Positions 1-8,570 of a DNA stretch of 16,731 nucleotides are shown piece by piece. The stretch is taken from assembly GCA_035504095.1 (NCBI GenBank), contig DATJSN010000036.1, positions 1-16,731 on the forward strand, read 5' to 3'. Under the pieces are notes generated by a model, which saw only the letters and a list, made by a program, of their open reading frames with translations, ran no database searches and was not told where the DNA came from. This DNA is from DATJSN01 sp035504095 (GTDB lineage: Bacteria; Planctomycetota; Phycisphaerae; WQYP01). The translations under genes and the position numbers were made by a program. Position 1 is the stretch's first letter, and each line of letters opens with the position of its first letter.

Positions 1-634
1 TGGAGGCTTCGAGTTCAAGATTGGCCTGATCTACCGAGCCCTGATATTGGGCGACTATTTCCGCCTTTTTTTGCGCCACCCAGGCATCCACTTCTTTCAT
101 ATCGTCGCTGGTAAGCGACGCCTGTGCCGCATGAAGCATCAGTATGTCGTCGACTTTCCCCTGCACCTGCTGCCCTATGGCCTGGACAATCTGTTCGCGG
201 AAATAATCTTCCGTACGGCTTTGCGCTGCGGCCGTTTTAAGCTGATCGGCTATCGGATTCAGAACATCGCTTACAAAGATCGGCATGCCGTTGACGGTCC
301 CCAGAAGCCCAGCTACCGAGAGCACCTGGCCTGGTTGCGGCTCCGGACCGGCCTGGATGTCCGGAGTTTGGGGCACTGGTGGTGGAATCGGTGCGGGGTT
401 GGGATCCGTGGAAACTTCAACTTCCTGCTGCTGGTCCGGCGCCGGATCCGCCATCGTTTGCGTCGGCGCCGTTGGAAATGTGGTTGGCACATCTTCCGGT
501 GCATTCGGACGCATGAAAGCGTCTGGGGAAATGTCCGTTGCCGGCTTGTCGTCCACTTTCAAACATCCAGTGGTTAACAAAACGACGGATAACGCCGCAA
601 ATAGCGGCCATTTTTTCGTCCACCGTAATCTCAT
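1..634 (-). CDS. Lipoprotein with SurA/PpiC-type N-terminal chaperone domain (partial, runs off left edge)
   Basis: I translated this minus-strand frame by hand. It is open from an ATG at 634 to the window edge (211 codons) with no stop. The N-terminus is a lipoprotein signal: positive residues (MRLRWTKK), a hydrophobic core and the lipobox LLTTGC, so the mature protein should start with a lipidated Cys. A Pro-rich linker of about 90 residues follows (runs such as PAPIPPPVPQ). After it comes a helical segment starting VNGMPIFVSDVL, then EDYFREQIVQAIGQQV and later LTSDDMKEVDAWVAQK. This matches the pattern of SurA/PrsA-type foldases, where an early V-N-G motif precedes a helical chaperone domain. 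Any parvulin (PPIase) domain would lie outside the window. CAGGAT just upstream of the ATG could be the ribosome binding site. The likely role is periplasmic or envelope protein folding; membrane attachment is inferred from the lipobox. Family assignment is by recognition, not by search. Confidence 0.72.
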   Translation of the reverse strand, partial: MRLRWTKKWPLFAALSVVLLTTGCLKVDDKPATDISPDAFMRPNAPEDVPTTFPTAPTQTMADPAPDQQQEVEVSTDPNPAPIPPPVPQTPDIQAGPEPQPGQVLSVAGLLGTVNGMPIFVSDVLNPIADQLKTAAAQSRTEDYFREQIVQAIGQQVQGKVDDILMLHAAQASLTSDDMKEVDAWVAQKKAEIVAQYQGSVDQANLELEAS

Positions 635-810
635 GCTTATCCTGCAACCAGAAGGCGAAAAGCGGCATCCCCTGCCAAAATACTTGTCATATTGAAGCAT
701 AAAACCACCGGAAATACAAAACTCTACGTTCCGTCGGTTCCGTGGGTTTTATGTCTGAAAGCAAAAATTTGCCGTTAAACGTCGACGGCGAAGGTTTTTC
801 ACAAAAATCA

Positions 811-830
811 AACAACTTTGTAAAATTGTT
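811..830. promoter_or_regulatory. Imperfect palindrome in the divergent promoter region, possible operator
   Basis: AACAACTTTGTAAAATTGTT is an inverted repeat with one mismatch per arm, about 90 bp before the kinase start. It lies in the 283-bp divergent spacer between the SurA-like lipoprotein gene and the two-component operon. A regulator, perhaps the adjacent response regulator, could bind here, but nothing in the sequence names the binder. AT-rich palindromes also arise by chance. Confidence 0.2.
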
Positions 831-917
831 GGGGACAATCTTCTTTACCCTTATATTTCATAAAATCGACACGCTGTTTAATCCGGCAGTCTTTTAAGCT
901 AAGATCAGGGCATAATC

Positions 918-2051
918 ATGCAGCAATCCACTTTAAATTCGACTCCTGTCGCGCCCGAACATTCTGATCACTTACGGCGCGATTTTTCCGAAATGTCGGA
1001 GAGGAAACCTTCGTTTTTCCACCGGTTTCTTTTTGCCCGACCGCCAGTTTTGGTGGTTTTTATTATAGCGATTTTTCTGCTGGCTTCAGTTCTCTACCTG
1101 GACAAAAACACCGGTCCTTTTGCCATCTCATATTTTTATGCCATGCCGGTGCTTTTGATGGCTTGGTACCTCGGCAGAAAAGCCGGTTTTTTAATGATGG
1201 TCATCACCATGTTGACGTGGTACTCCGCCGATCGGCTGGGCTATTCCGGAGTGACCCTGCCTCTGAAATATGCGATTGCCAACGCCATCACAAGGGTCGT
1301 GCTTCTCTCCATCGCGGTTCTTATTTTGTGTGCTTTTAAAGATCTGAACACTCAACTTGAAAAGATGGTGGAGGAGCGAACCAAGTCATTAAGACGGCTT
1401 GCGACTCAATTGTCCGAAGCCGAAGATATCCAGCGCCGCCGTCTGGCACATGACATTCATGACGGTTTCAGCCAGATGTTGTCCGCGTTGAAACTAAGCC
1501 TGGCTGCAAGTCTGTCCGAAAGCCGGCAGGATTCGCCGCAGTGGAATCGAATCAAGTCTTCCATAGATATTGTGAGCGATTTAATTAATAATGCCCGCAC
1601 GCTTACGTTCGATCTGCATCCGGCCATGCTGGAACATCTGGGGTTAACCCCGACTCTGCGCCACCATGCGAAACAGTTCACCCAGCAAACCGGCATTGAT
1701 GTGACAATCAACGAGGAAGACGTTTCGCAATCGCTTCCGCCGGTTATCACAAACTACATTTTTCGCGCCGTCAAGGAATTGCTCAACAACTCGGCCAAAC
1801 ATGGTCACGCAAAACAAATCATTGTTTCGCTTTATTGGTCGCCGGCGTCGCTGCGCATCGTGGTTGATGATGATGGAAGCGGTTTTGAACCCGGTGTGGT
1901 TCTGGCGCCCGATGTTACCAGAGGACTGGGGCTTGCGAGCATCCAGGAGCGGCTTGGTTCATTCGGGGGTAATGTTAGAATTGAGTCCAATACGCAAACC
2001 GGCACACGTGCCGTGCTGGAAGTCCCCGTTACCCAGGAGCAACACGCATGA
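918..2051 (+). CDS. Membrane sensor histidine kinase, NarL/UhpB type (HisKA_3)
   Basis: The protein is 377 aa. After a polar N-terminus there are about four hydrophobic segments between residues 43 and 141. One region (YFYAMPVLLMAWYLG) resembles the integral-membrane sensor found in many kinases of this class. A short coiled linker (LEKMVEERTKSLRRL) leads to the HisKA_3 dimerisation domain. Its motif RRRLAHDIHDGFSQ places the phospho-accepting His at about residue 181. The HATPase domain has an N box (KELLNNSAKHG), a G1 box (DDDGSGF) and a G2 box (GLGLASIQER), so it should be active. It autophosphorylates and passes the phosphate to the response regulator encoded next, whose start codon overlaps this stop (ATGA at 2048-2051). 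The stimulus is unknown; there is no periplasmic PAS or Cache domain. The ATG at 918 has only a weak Shine-Dalgarno. Confidence 0.93.
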   Translation: MQQSTLNSTPVAPEHSDHLRRDFSEMSERKPSFFHRFLFARPPVLVVFIIAIFLLASVLYLDKNTGPFAISYFYAMPVLLMAWYLGRKAGFLMMVITMLTWYSADRLGYSGVTLPLKYAIANAITRVVLLSIAVLILCAFKDLNTQLEKMVEERTKSLRRLATQLSEAEDIQRRRLAHDIHDGFSQMLSALKLSLAASLSESRQDSPQWNRIKSSIDIVSDLINNARTLTFDLHPAMLEHLGLTPTLRHHAKQFTQQTGIDVTINEEDVSQSLPPVITNYIFRAVKELLNNSAKHGHAKQIIVSLYWSPASLRIVVDDDGSGFEPGVVLAPDVTRGLGLASIQERLGSFGGNVRIESNTQTGTRAVLEVPVTQEQHA

Positions 2052-2704
2052 CCCTGTCGATTCTGTTGGTGGAAGATCATACTCTCGTGCGTTCCGGAAT
2101 CCGGTCTTTGCTTGATGATTCCCCTGAGGTAAAAGTCGTGGGCGAAGCCGGCAATGGCCGCGAGGCAATGGAGCTTTGCGCGCGGCTTAACCCGGACCTG
2201 ATATTGATGGACGTCGAAATGCGTGAACTCAACGGCATCGAGACGACCCGCCGAATTATCCGCGAACATCCCGAAACTAAAGTAATCATGCTTTCGATGT
2301 ATTCGGAACCGCAATACGTTTTCGAATCACTCCGTGCGGGCGCGGTGGGATATGTGCTTAAAGACGCCGCATTTAACGAACTGCTCAGTGCGATTCGCCT
2401 CGTAAAAGCCGGACGCCGGTATTTAAGCCCGCCGCTGACGGAACTGGTTATGGAGGATTACGTTGACCGAGCGAGCGGGAAAAAACTTTCTGAAAATATA
2501 CTGGACAAACTCTCCGGCCGCGAACGGGAAATTCTTCAGTTAGTGGCCGAGGGTCGCTCCAGTGGTCAGGTTGCCGCGCTCCTGCATATCAGCACGCGCA
2601 CGGTTGACGCACACCGGTTCAATATCATGCAGAAACTGGGGATTCACTCCATCGCCGGCCTGACGAAATTTGCGATAGCTAACGGCCTGACATCTGTAAG
2701 ATAA
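2048..2704 (+). CDS. Response regulator, NarL/FixJ family (receiver + LuxR-type HTH)
   Basis: The protein is 218 aa, the usual length for this family. The receiver domain (about 1-120) has the acidic pair E9/D10, the phospho-acceptor D55 in LILMDVEM, S83 in VIMLSMYS and K105 in GYVLKDA, so all switch residues are present. A linker leads to a LuxR/NarL helix-turn-helix at about 152-213 (LSGREREILQLVAEGRSS, then STRTVDAHRFNIMQKLGI). It should act as a DNA-binding transcription factor once phosphorylated. The 4-nt overlap with the kinase gene shows translational coupling and makes the two a cognate pair. Target genes are not evident. The 286 bp that follow, up to the sulfotransferase, hold no recognisable gene or strong terminator. 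Confidence 0.95.
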   Translation: MTLSILLVEDHTLVRSGIRSLLDDSPEVKVVGEAGNGREAMELCARLNPDLILMDVEMRELNGIETTRRIIREHPETKVIMLSMYSEPQYVFESLRAGAVGYVLKDAAFNELLSAIRLVKAGRRYLSPPLTELVMEDYVDRASGKKLSENILDKLSGREREILQLVAEGRSSGQVAALLHISTRTVDAHRFNIMQKLGIHSIAGLTKFAIANGLTSVR

Positions 2705-2990
2705 AATCATCCAACACATAAGCATAAACACCTATCAGGGACATGCTCATACAGCAGATCAAAATCCGCGGAATTAATACAATGCTAATGTTCCCTGCGC
2801 CGTATATAATGTTTAAGCGAAGGTCGTTGTAGCCGTGGGTGGTTTTTCACCGTTTGTTTTGAACAACTGTCGCTTGGAATCTCGCCATAAAGTGGTGGTG
2901 TGACGTTCGTGTATTGTAGTGGTCAATGAGTTTCATTGTTTCGATTGATGCAACTTTTTTTGTTCCCAAACGTAGATATTGTGGGCTTGC

Positions 2991-4511
2991 ATGAATTATC
3001 CATTTAATAAAGAAGACTCTGACTCCGCGCATTGGGTTGCGCCTGCGCAAAACACACGTCTCCAGGCCCGACAACAGGCGCGGGCCGGACAAACTTTTTT
3101 TTCCCGAGAACAGTGGGCACAGGCGGCAGCATGTTTTCTTGAAGCAATTCGACTGGCGCCCGAAGATGCCTATTACCATTGGGCTGCGGCAATGAGTTTT
3201 TGGGGAGAGGGGCAAACTGAAAAAGCCGGCTCCTATCTTCAGACGACGGTTCAGATAAACCCGAAACTAGCCGTGGCTCAATCCTGGCTGGGGCAATGGC
3301 TCCTGCAACACGGACTTATCGAGGACGCCTTAACCGCTTCCCAAAAAGCCATTGAAGCTGAGCCGGACAACCCGCTCTTTATGGAAGGCCGCGCCTGGGT
3401 TCTCGAAGCCGCCGGCGAACTTGATCAGTCCTGGCAACTCGTTGAAAAGCTGGTCGCTCGGAATCAAATCACGCCGTCATTTGCCCGATTATACGGGCGC
3501 CTGGCGCCACGATATGGCCGGCACGAAGAAGCGCTTCGCGTCATATTGAAAATACTCGAAAACAACATCAACCCGAGGGAGTTCAGTTTGTATTTAACCG
3601 CGGCTAATTTACTCGACCGCGCCGGACGATACGACGATGCATTTTCTTATGTCATGCGCGGCAACCAGATGGGCCGTCCCGTTGGCTACGATCCGTCGGA
3701 GCAGACGAAGTGGACCGACGCGCGCATTGAATATTTCACTCGCGAGCGCCTCGCTTCTTTACCCAGAGCGACGCTTCACAACGACAAACCGGTGCTGATT
3801 CTCGGCATGCCGCGGTCAGGTACTTCTCTGGTGGAGCAAATTCTTGCTTCCCATCCGGAAGTGCACGGCGCTGGCGAACTGGATTTTATGCACCAGATGT
3901 TCATGGGCGCGCTGGGAATGCTCCGGGCAAATATTACCGATTACCCCCGCTGCCTGGACAACCTCACCGCGGATCAGGCCGACGGGTTGGCGCAGATTTA
4001 TATTAAACCGCTGGTCGCCTTAAAACCCGAAGCAAAGCGCATTACCGACAAAATGCCGATGAATTTTCTCTATCTGGGCATGGCTCCGTCGCTCTTGCCG
4101 GGTATTAAAATCATACACTGCCAGCGCGATCCGATGGATACGTGCCTTTCCTGCTTTATGACTTCCTTCAACACGGGTCACAAATTCAAATATGACCTGA
4201 CAAATCTGGGCATTTTTTATCGTGATTACCATCGGTTGATGGAGCATTGGAACAAAGTTCTCGACATACCGATTCTAAACGTCAACTATGAAGAGCTGGT
4301 CAAAGATACGGAAAACCAGGCCCGGCGAATGGTGCAGTTTGTCGATCTGCCCTGGGATGATCGCTGCCTGCGTTTTTATCAAACCAAGCGCGCCGTCGTC
4401 ACCTCGAGCGTTCTGCAGGTCCGCGAGCCGATTTATGATTCGTCCGTTGGAAAATGGCGGAACTATGAAAAGCACCTCGGACCGCTCAAAAAAGCGATAG
4501 AAGGCTCGTAA
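2991..4511 (+). CDS. TPR-repeat sulfotransferase
   Basis: From the ATG at 2991 the protein is 506 aa. An in-frame TTG at 2979 would add four residues and has no better ribosome binding site. The N-terminal half (about 25-250) is helical with TPR-like units (AAACFLEAIRLAPEDAYYHW; ALTASQKAIEAEPDNPLFM), a protein-interaction scaffold. The C-terminal half is a PAPS-dependent sulfotransferase. The 5'-phosphosulfate-binding loop is VLILGMPRSGTSLVEQILAS (P274-T278) and the 3'-phosphate motif is CQRDPMDTCLSCF (R379 onward). TPR-sulfotransferase fusions are common in planctomycetes and proteobacteria. They are related to tyrosylprotein sulfotransferases, but the acceptor here (protein, glycan or small molecule) cannot be told. 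No signal peptide is seen, so it is probably cytoplasmic. The gene stands alone, with gaps of 286 and 238 bp on either side. Confidence 0.9.
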   Translation: MNYPFNKEDSDSAHWVAPAQNTRLQARQQARAGQTFFSREQWAQAAACFLEAIRLAPEDAYYHWAAAMSFWGEGQTEKAGSYLQTTVQINPKLAVAQSWLGQWLLQHGLIEDALTASQKAIEAEPDNPLFMEGRAWVLEAAGELDQSWQLVEKLVARNQITPSFARLYGRLAPRYGRHEEALRVILKILENNINPREFSLYLTAANLLDRAGRYDDAFSYVMRGNQMGRPVGYDPSEQTKWTDARIEYFTRERLASLPRATLHNDKPVLILGMPRSGTSLVEQILASHPEVHGAGELDFMHQMFMGALGMLRANITDYPRCLDNLTADQADGLAQIYIKPLVALKPEAKRITDKMPMNFLYLGMAPSLLPGIKIIHCQRDPMDTCLSCFMTSFNTGHKFKYDLTNLGIFYRDYHRLMEHWNKVLDIPILNVNYEELVKDTENQARRMVQFVDLPWDDRCLRFYQTKRAVVTSSVLQVREPIYDSSVGKWRNYEKHLGPLKKAIEGS

Positions 4512-4749
4512 CGTCTTTAACAAAATAATACGGCCGTCCCGCCGCTCTTGCTCCTATTGCATATTTACTTTTGATTTTTTACTTCGCACTTGCCGCCGCG
4601 CCTATAATTGTACGGCAATTACGGACCGCTTCACTTCGGTACTTTGCATGCTCTGTCTGATGAAGCTCCAAGATTTCCAGCCCGCCGGCACGTGCGTTTC
4701 CGGGGACTTTGACCTTTGCCATAAAAACAGAGCTGCATTGTGAGCCTTC

Positions 4750-5778
4750 ATGGCTTGGGTAAAATTCGTTTCCAGCACGCTGGATGGGCTTAGCCGCCAT
4801 CAGGCGTTTACCACCCAGAACGGCGATAATGACGCCCAGCTTCTCGACGCTTATTCCCGCGCCGTCATTGATGTGGTCGAAAAAGTCGGTCCCAGCGTGG
4901 TCAACATCGAAGTTTTTCATGCCCAGCGCGGCGACAACCAACCACGCCGCGGCGGAGCCGGTTCGGGTTTTATATTCACGCCGGACGGTTTTATCCTCAC
5001 CAACAGCCATGTAGTTCATGGCGCGGTAAAAATCCTTGTGACCCTCGCCGACGGCGGCCAATTTCCCGCGACCATTATTGGCGATGATCCACATACCGAT
5101 TTGGCCGTAGTACGCATCGACGCGGATGATCTATCCAGCGCCGAGCTTGGCGATTCATCTAAACTCCGTGTCGGGCAACTTGTCGTGGCCATGGGCAATC
5201 CCCTTGGTTTCCAGGCTTCGGTAACCGCCGGCATAGTCAGTGCCCTGGCGCGCTCCATGCGTTCGCGGTCCGGGCGGCTGATCGACGACATCATCCAGAC
5301 CGACGCCGCACTTAATCCGGGAAATTCCGGCGGCCCGCTTGTGGCTTCTGATGGAAAAGTCATCGGCGTAAATACCGCCGTGATACTTCCCGCACAGGGC
5401 ATCTGTCTGGCCATTTCCGCCAACACGGCTTCATTTGTCGCTTCGCACCTGATTCGCGATGGTAAAATTCACCGTAGCTATATCGGTGTGGCCGGACAAA
5501 ATGTTCCGGTGCATCAGCGCCTCGTCAATTTTTACCATCTTCCCCTGAAGACGGGCGTCCTGGTTGTTGGAGTAGAATCAAACAGCCCCGCCGCTAAAGC
5601 CGACATTCAGGACGGCGACGTGATCCTGGCCCTGGACTCCAAACCTATAGCAGGCGTGGATGATTTGCACCGCATACTCACCGACCAGTTTATAGGCCGA
5701 CATACCGGTATTCGCGTTCTGCGCCGCAATGAATTGCTCGATTTACTTATTGCTCCCGCCGCCGCGCCAAACGCTTAG
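4750..5778 (+). CDS. HtrA/DegP-like serine protease with PDZ domain, no signal peptide
   Basis: The protein is 342 aa. The start is bounded by an in-frame TGA at 4741, so the ATG at 4750 is the first possible one. The trypsin-like fold carries the full triad: H87 in LTNSHVVHG, D117 in HTDLAVV and S193 in NPGNSGGPL. The oxyanion and activation-loop region (VAMGNPLGF, IIQTDAALNPGNSGG) is typical of HtrA. One PDZ domain lies at about 250-335 (TGVLVVGVESNSPAAKADIQ, then GDVILALDS). Unlike the next gene's product, the N-terminus (MAWVKFVSSTLDGL) is not a signal peptide and shows no membrane helix. The protease is therefore either cytoplasmic, exported by an unusual route, or truncated by a lost 5' end. 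HtrA proteases degrade misfolded proteins. A TATAAT hexamer at 4603-4608 could be a promoter -10 with a ~135-nt leader, but I see no good -35. Confidence 0.9.
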   Translation: MAWVKFVSSTLDGLSRHQAFTTQNGDNDAQLLDAYSRAVIDVVEKVGPSVVNIEVFHAQRGDNQPRRGGAGSGFIFTPDGFILTNSHVVHGAVKILVTLADGGQFPATIIGDDPHTDLAVVRIDADDLSSAELGDSSKLRVGQLVVAMGNPLGFQASVTAGIVSALARSMRSRSGRLIDDIIQTDAALNPGNSGGPLVASDGKVIGVNTAVILPAQGICLAISANTASFVASHLIRDGKIHRSYIGVAGQNVPVHQRLVNFYHLPLKTGVLVVGVESNSPAAKADIQDGDVILALDSKPIAGVDDLHRILTDQFIGRHTGIRVLRRNELLDLLIAPAAAPNA

Positions 5779-5814
5779 GGTGAACCAAGGACGCAGCGGG
5801 TTTTTATCCAAAGC

Positions 5815-5841
5815 CCCCGGCATTTCTTGCCGGGGTTATTT
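5815..5841 (+). terminator. Possible intrinsic terminator between the two HtrA genes
   Basis: CCCCGGCA, loop TTTCT, TGCCGGGG forms a perfect 8-bp GC-rich hairpin, followed by TTATTTG. It sits 37 bp after the first protease stop and before the second gene. The T tract is short, so termination may be incomplete. It suggests that the two genes have separate transcripts. Confidence 0.55.
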
Positions 5842-5923
5842 GAAATATTACCACCTTCCTGCCCCGAAATTGCAGCTTTTCCCTCATTTATAACGTATAG
5901 TTAGTATGGTTTTGGAGGTTTCG

Positions 5924-7255
5924 ATGCGTTTACAAACTATAGCTATAGCCCTTCTGGCGGCTCTTTTTACCTGCTGCCCTATCTGGGCCGATGACAACTG
6001 GCAGCCCCAAGCTGATCCCAACAATCTTCGCGATAGCGTTACGGCCCAGATCGTGCAGCATTATGGACCAGCCATCGTCAGCATCACCGCCAACAAGATT
6101 GTTACTGCGTTTTATAACCCTTTCGCAGGCATGTACAACATGCCGCAGGAAGAGATTCCGATTGGAAGGGCAAAGGAGAATTTCCTTGGCAGCGGCTTCA
6201 TCATCCAGAAAGACGGCTACGTGGTCACCAATAATCACGTCATCGATCAGGCGCAGAGCATTTCCGTCACGCTCTCGAACGGACAAACGTTTTCCGCTCA
6301 TTTAATCGGCAGCAGTTCAACCGCGGATCTGGCCGTTCTCAAAATAGATTCCAATCAAACATTTCCCACGATCCCGCTGGGCACCTCCAGCGACCTGATG
6401 ATTGGCGAGCCGGCGATCGCCGTGGGCAATCCTTTCGGCTATGCCCAGAGCGTTAGTTCCGGAATTGTCTCCGCCATTGGCCGCGAAATTGACGAACCCG
6501 ACAATCCCACTCCACTCAAAAATCTTATTCAGACCGATGCGGCCATTAATCCCGGCAATTCCGGCGGCCCTTTGCTGGACGCCTATGGGCGCGTGATCGG
6601 TATTAATACCGCCATTCGTCAAAGCGCCGAGAATATCGGTTTTGCCATTGGGGTGGATCAACTTACTCAAATACTGCCGCAACTTATGAGCCCCGCGACG
6701 ACCAATCAGGTCCAGATCCCGGCGCAGGTTTCCGCGATTCGCACTGGCACCGAGCCTAACGGTCCGCATGAAATCATTGTTCTCTCTGGAACTAATGGCC
6801 CCGCCGTTACTTCCATCGACGGCCAGGCTACGCCGACGCTGGTGGATGCCTGCGCCGACCTTCTGAATGTCACGCTGAACCAAAAAACGGTTACCGTTGG
6901 TTTTTCCGACGGCACGCAAAAAACATTTGCTGTTTCCGCGGTGCCTCCATCCCCGATTGTGCTTAAAGCCAAACAGGAACTGGGCATCAGCGTTGTGGAA
7001 CTCACGCCGGCTTTGTCGGCAAAATATCAGTTGCCGATTGACAATGGCCTGTTAATTCAGGAAGTCGATCCCAATTCCGTGTCCTCCAACGCCGGTCTTC
7101 AGCCTGGCGATGTTCTGGTTGGCGTTGGCGGCAACCGTATACGTACGCTTGACGATCTGGGCGCGCTCCTGCCGCTTATGCCGCAGGCTAAACAGGTAAG
7201 ATTTGATATTGTCCGCAACGGCCAGATCGGCTACGGCGTATTGGAATTTAATTAA
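5924..7255 (+). CDS. Periplasmic HtrA/DegP-like serine protease with PDZ domain
   Basis: The start is set at the ATG at 5924 (443 aa), because a strong GGAGG lies 7 nt before it (5912-5916). The in-frame ATG at 5906 would place that site inside the gene and spoil the signal peptide. The N-terminus MRLQTIAIALLAALF is a Sec signal with likely cleavage after WA (residue 22), so the enzyme is periplasmic. The triad is complete: H105 in TNNHVID, D135 in STADLAVL and S213 in NPGNSGGPLL. After the protease domain comes a region (about 265-345) that looks like a degenerate PDZ or linker domain. A clearer PDZ follows at about 355-440 (NGLLIQEVDPNSV, then GDVLVGVGGNRI). It is likely a protein quality-control protease of the envelope. 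It is similar in plan to the preceding gene, and together they form a tandem pair of HtrA paralogues. Confidence 0.93.
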   Translation: MRLQTIAIALLAALFTCCPIWADDNWQPQADPNNLRDSVTAQIVQHYGPAIVSITANKIVTAFYNPFAGMYNMPQEEIPIGRAKENFLGSGFIIQKDGYVVTNNHVIDQAQSISVTLSNGQTFSAHLIGSSSTADLAVLKIDSNQTFPTIPLGTSSDLMIGEPAIAVGNPFGYAQSVSSGIVSAIGREIDEPDNPTPLKNLIQTDAAINPGNSGGPLLDAYGRVIGINTAIRQSAENIGFAIGVDQLTQILPQLMSPATTNQVQIPAQVSAIRTGTEPNGPHEIIVLSGTNGPAVTSIDGQATPTLVDACADLLNVTLNQKTVTVGFSDGTQKTFAVSAVPPSPIVLKAKQELGISVVELTPALSAKYQLPIDNGLLIQEVDPNSVSSNAGLQPGDVLVGVGGNRIRTLDDLGALLPLMPQAKQVRFDIVRNGQIGYGVLEFN

Positions 7256-7520
7256 AGCCCGGTTTATTGGCGGCGTTCGCAATACATATTCGTGTCATGA
7301 GCGCGGCGAAGTTCTCGGTGATTCGGCAAAACAATTTGTACAGGTGGCTAAAATGTCGCGGAAACAACGAAGGTGATAGGGTACAGGTGACAGGGAATAG
7401 TTGAAGTAAAAAGGAAAAAGTAAAAAGGCAAAACGATCCGCTGATGACGCCGATTGATACAGATTTTTCACCGCAACGACGGCTGCATTTAGTTCCTCAA
7501 TGTCCTGAGCGCCTCTGATT

Positions 7521-7727
7521 ACATAGTTGGGTTTATTGCTCCAATTTTGGGCCTCCGAGCCGTTACAACGTTACAAAGGCTTATTTTATAGAGTATTTCA
7601 CACTTTCTGATCCGTAACATGATTCGTGCTTGTTGCGCCTTTAAGAGTGGAGGAAACATCTATATTTTCAGGGGTTGTTGCGCTGTAGCGATTAGATTTT
7701 TCCTGCTTTAGTCCAGGAAGCGTGATA
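7521..7727 (+). repeat. ~207-bp dispersed repeat, copy 1
   Basis: This segment recurs 368 bp downstream (7889-8095) in the same orientation and without net length change, at roughly 90 percent identity by eye. Long identical blocks include the stretch around AGAGTATTTCACACTTTCTG and the one around AGAGTGGAGGAAACATC. No transposase, no clear terminal inverted repeats and no conserved reading frame are seen. It could be a non-autonomous mobile remnant or a structured intergenic element. Confidence 0.85.
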
Positions 7728-7888
7728 AAACGATTTTGCCACAGAGGCGGCAGCTATACCGAGTCTGGAGACGGAAGACGGGAGACGGGAGTTTTTACCA
7801 CAACGACACAAAGAGACGACGATTTCTAACCACGAAAAGCACGAAAGTATTAACAGCTCCCGCCTTAATTTTGTTAGAGACACTAAAC

Positions 7889-8095
7889 ACATATTAGGAT
7901 TTATTGCTCCAATTTTTGGCCTTCTAAGCGCTACAACGTTACAAAGGCTTATTTTATAGAGTATTTCACACTTTCTGATCCGTAACATGATTAATGCTTG
8001 TTGCGCCTTTAAGAGTGGAGGAAACATCTATATTTTCAGGGGTTGTAGCGCTGTAGCGGTTAGATTTTTCCTGCTTTAGTCCCGAAAGAGTGACA
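7889..8095 (+). repeat. ~207-bp dispersed repeat, copy 2
   Basis: This is the second copy of the element at 7521. Here GCGCTACAAC (7928-7937) and GTTGTAGCGC (8042-8051) form a perfect 10-bp inverted repeat. In copy 1 the matching arms are partly diverged. The element could therefore fold into a long stem-loop if transcribed. Between the copies lies about 160 bp of unrelated repetitive sequence. Nothing links it to the CRISPR system beyond proximity. Confidence 0.85.
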
Positions 8096-8541
8096 ATCGG
8101 TCATCTGGACAGAGAATGGACAGACGGATTCCGTAGAATCAGATGATTTGTCACTTTTCTTATTCACTTGTCAAAGAACCGGCCTTAAGAGCCTATACAC
8201 TGAATAGGCAAACCAACCGGCGCGGCGAAGCCACGCCGAGAGAGTAGAACAGTTGATCAGGCGACCAGGTGAGCAAATAAGGAAGTTCAGTAAGGATTGT
8301 TTTTGTTCGCAAAATTGTGATCTGTGGAATCTGACTTCGGTGAGCCCTCTTCATTCCTTCGCGATTGCAAATACTTAAACCTGCGGCATAGCCGTTCTTC
8401 CTTTAACTTTTTACTTCGCGGCAAAGCCGCGCGTTGAAGTTGTGTAGAAATCGACGGCGAAATGTGGTTAGCACGTCAATATAGAATTACGGTATCGTGT
8501 TCCGATAATATTCTGCTTTACATCAAAATAATTCGATAAAT

Positions 8542-8570
8542 TTGCATAACTAGATTCACGTGCCATACTT
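8542..8570 (+). promoter_or_regulatory. Weak candidate promoter for cas4-cas1-cas2
   Basis: TTGCAT (8542-8547) could be a -35 box and CATACT/ATACTT (8564-8570) a -10 box with 16-17 bp spacing. The surroundings are AT-rich, 55-80 bp before the chosen cas4-cas1 start. This is one of several AT-rich possibilities (another is GATAATATT near 8505), so it is offered with low confidence. Confidence 0.22.

Noticed and set aside
47..695. Plus-strand open frames of 176 and 136 aa at the left edge
   Set aside because: They are shadows of the minus-strand lipoprotein gene, which has a signal peptide, lipobox and SurA-like domain.
4603..4608. TATAAT as a firm promoter for the first HtrA gene
   Set aside because: It is a perfect -10 hexamer, but no acceptable -35 is found at 16-18 bp, so it is only mentioned in the gene entry.
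5906..5923. Earlier ATG for the second HtrA gene
   Set aside because: The GGAGG ribosome binding site lies inside this stretch and is correctly spaced for the ATG at 5924, which also gives a proper signal peptide.
7692..8027. 111-aa minus-strand open frame
   Set aside because: It lies over the junction of the two 207-bp repeats and low-complexity DNA, has no recognisable domain and no ribosome binding site, and copy 1 does not keep the same frame.
8418..8432. GC hairpin CGCGGC-AAA-GCCGCG as a terminator
   Set aside because: There is no T tract on either side in the right position. A similar TTTTTACTTCGC lead-in at about 4575 suggests an intergenic repeat word rather than a terminator.
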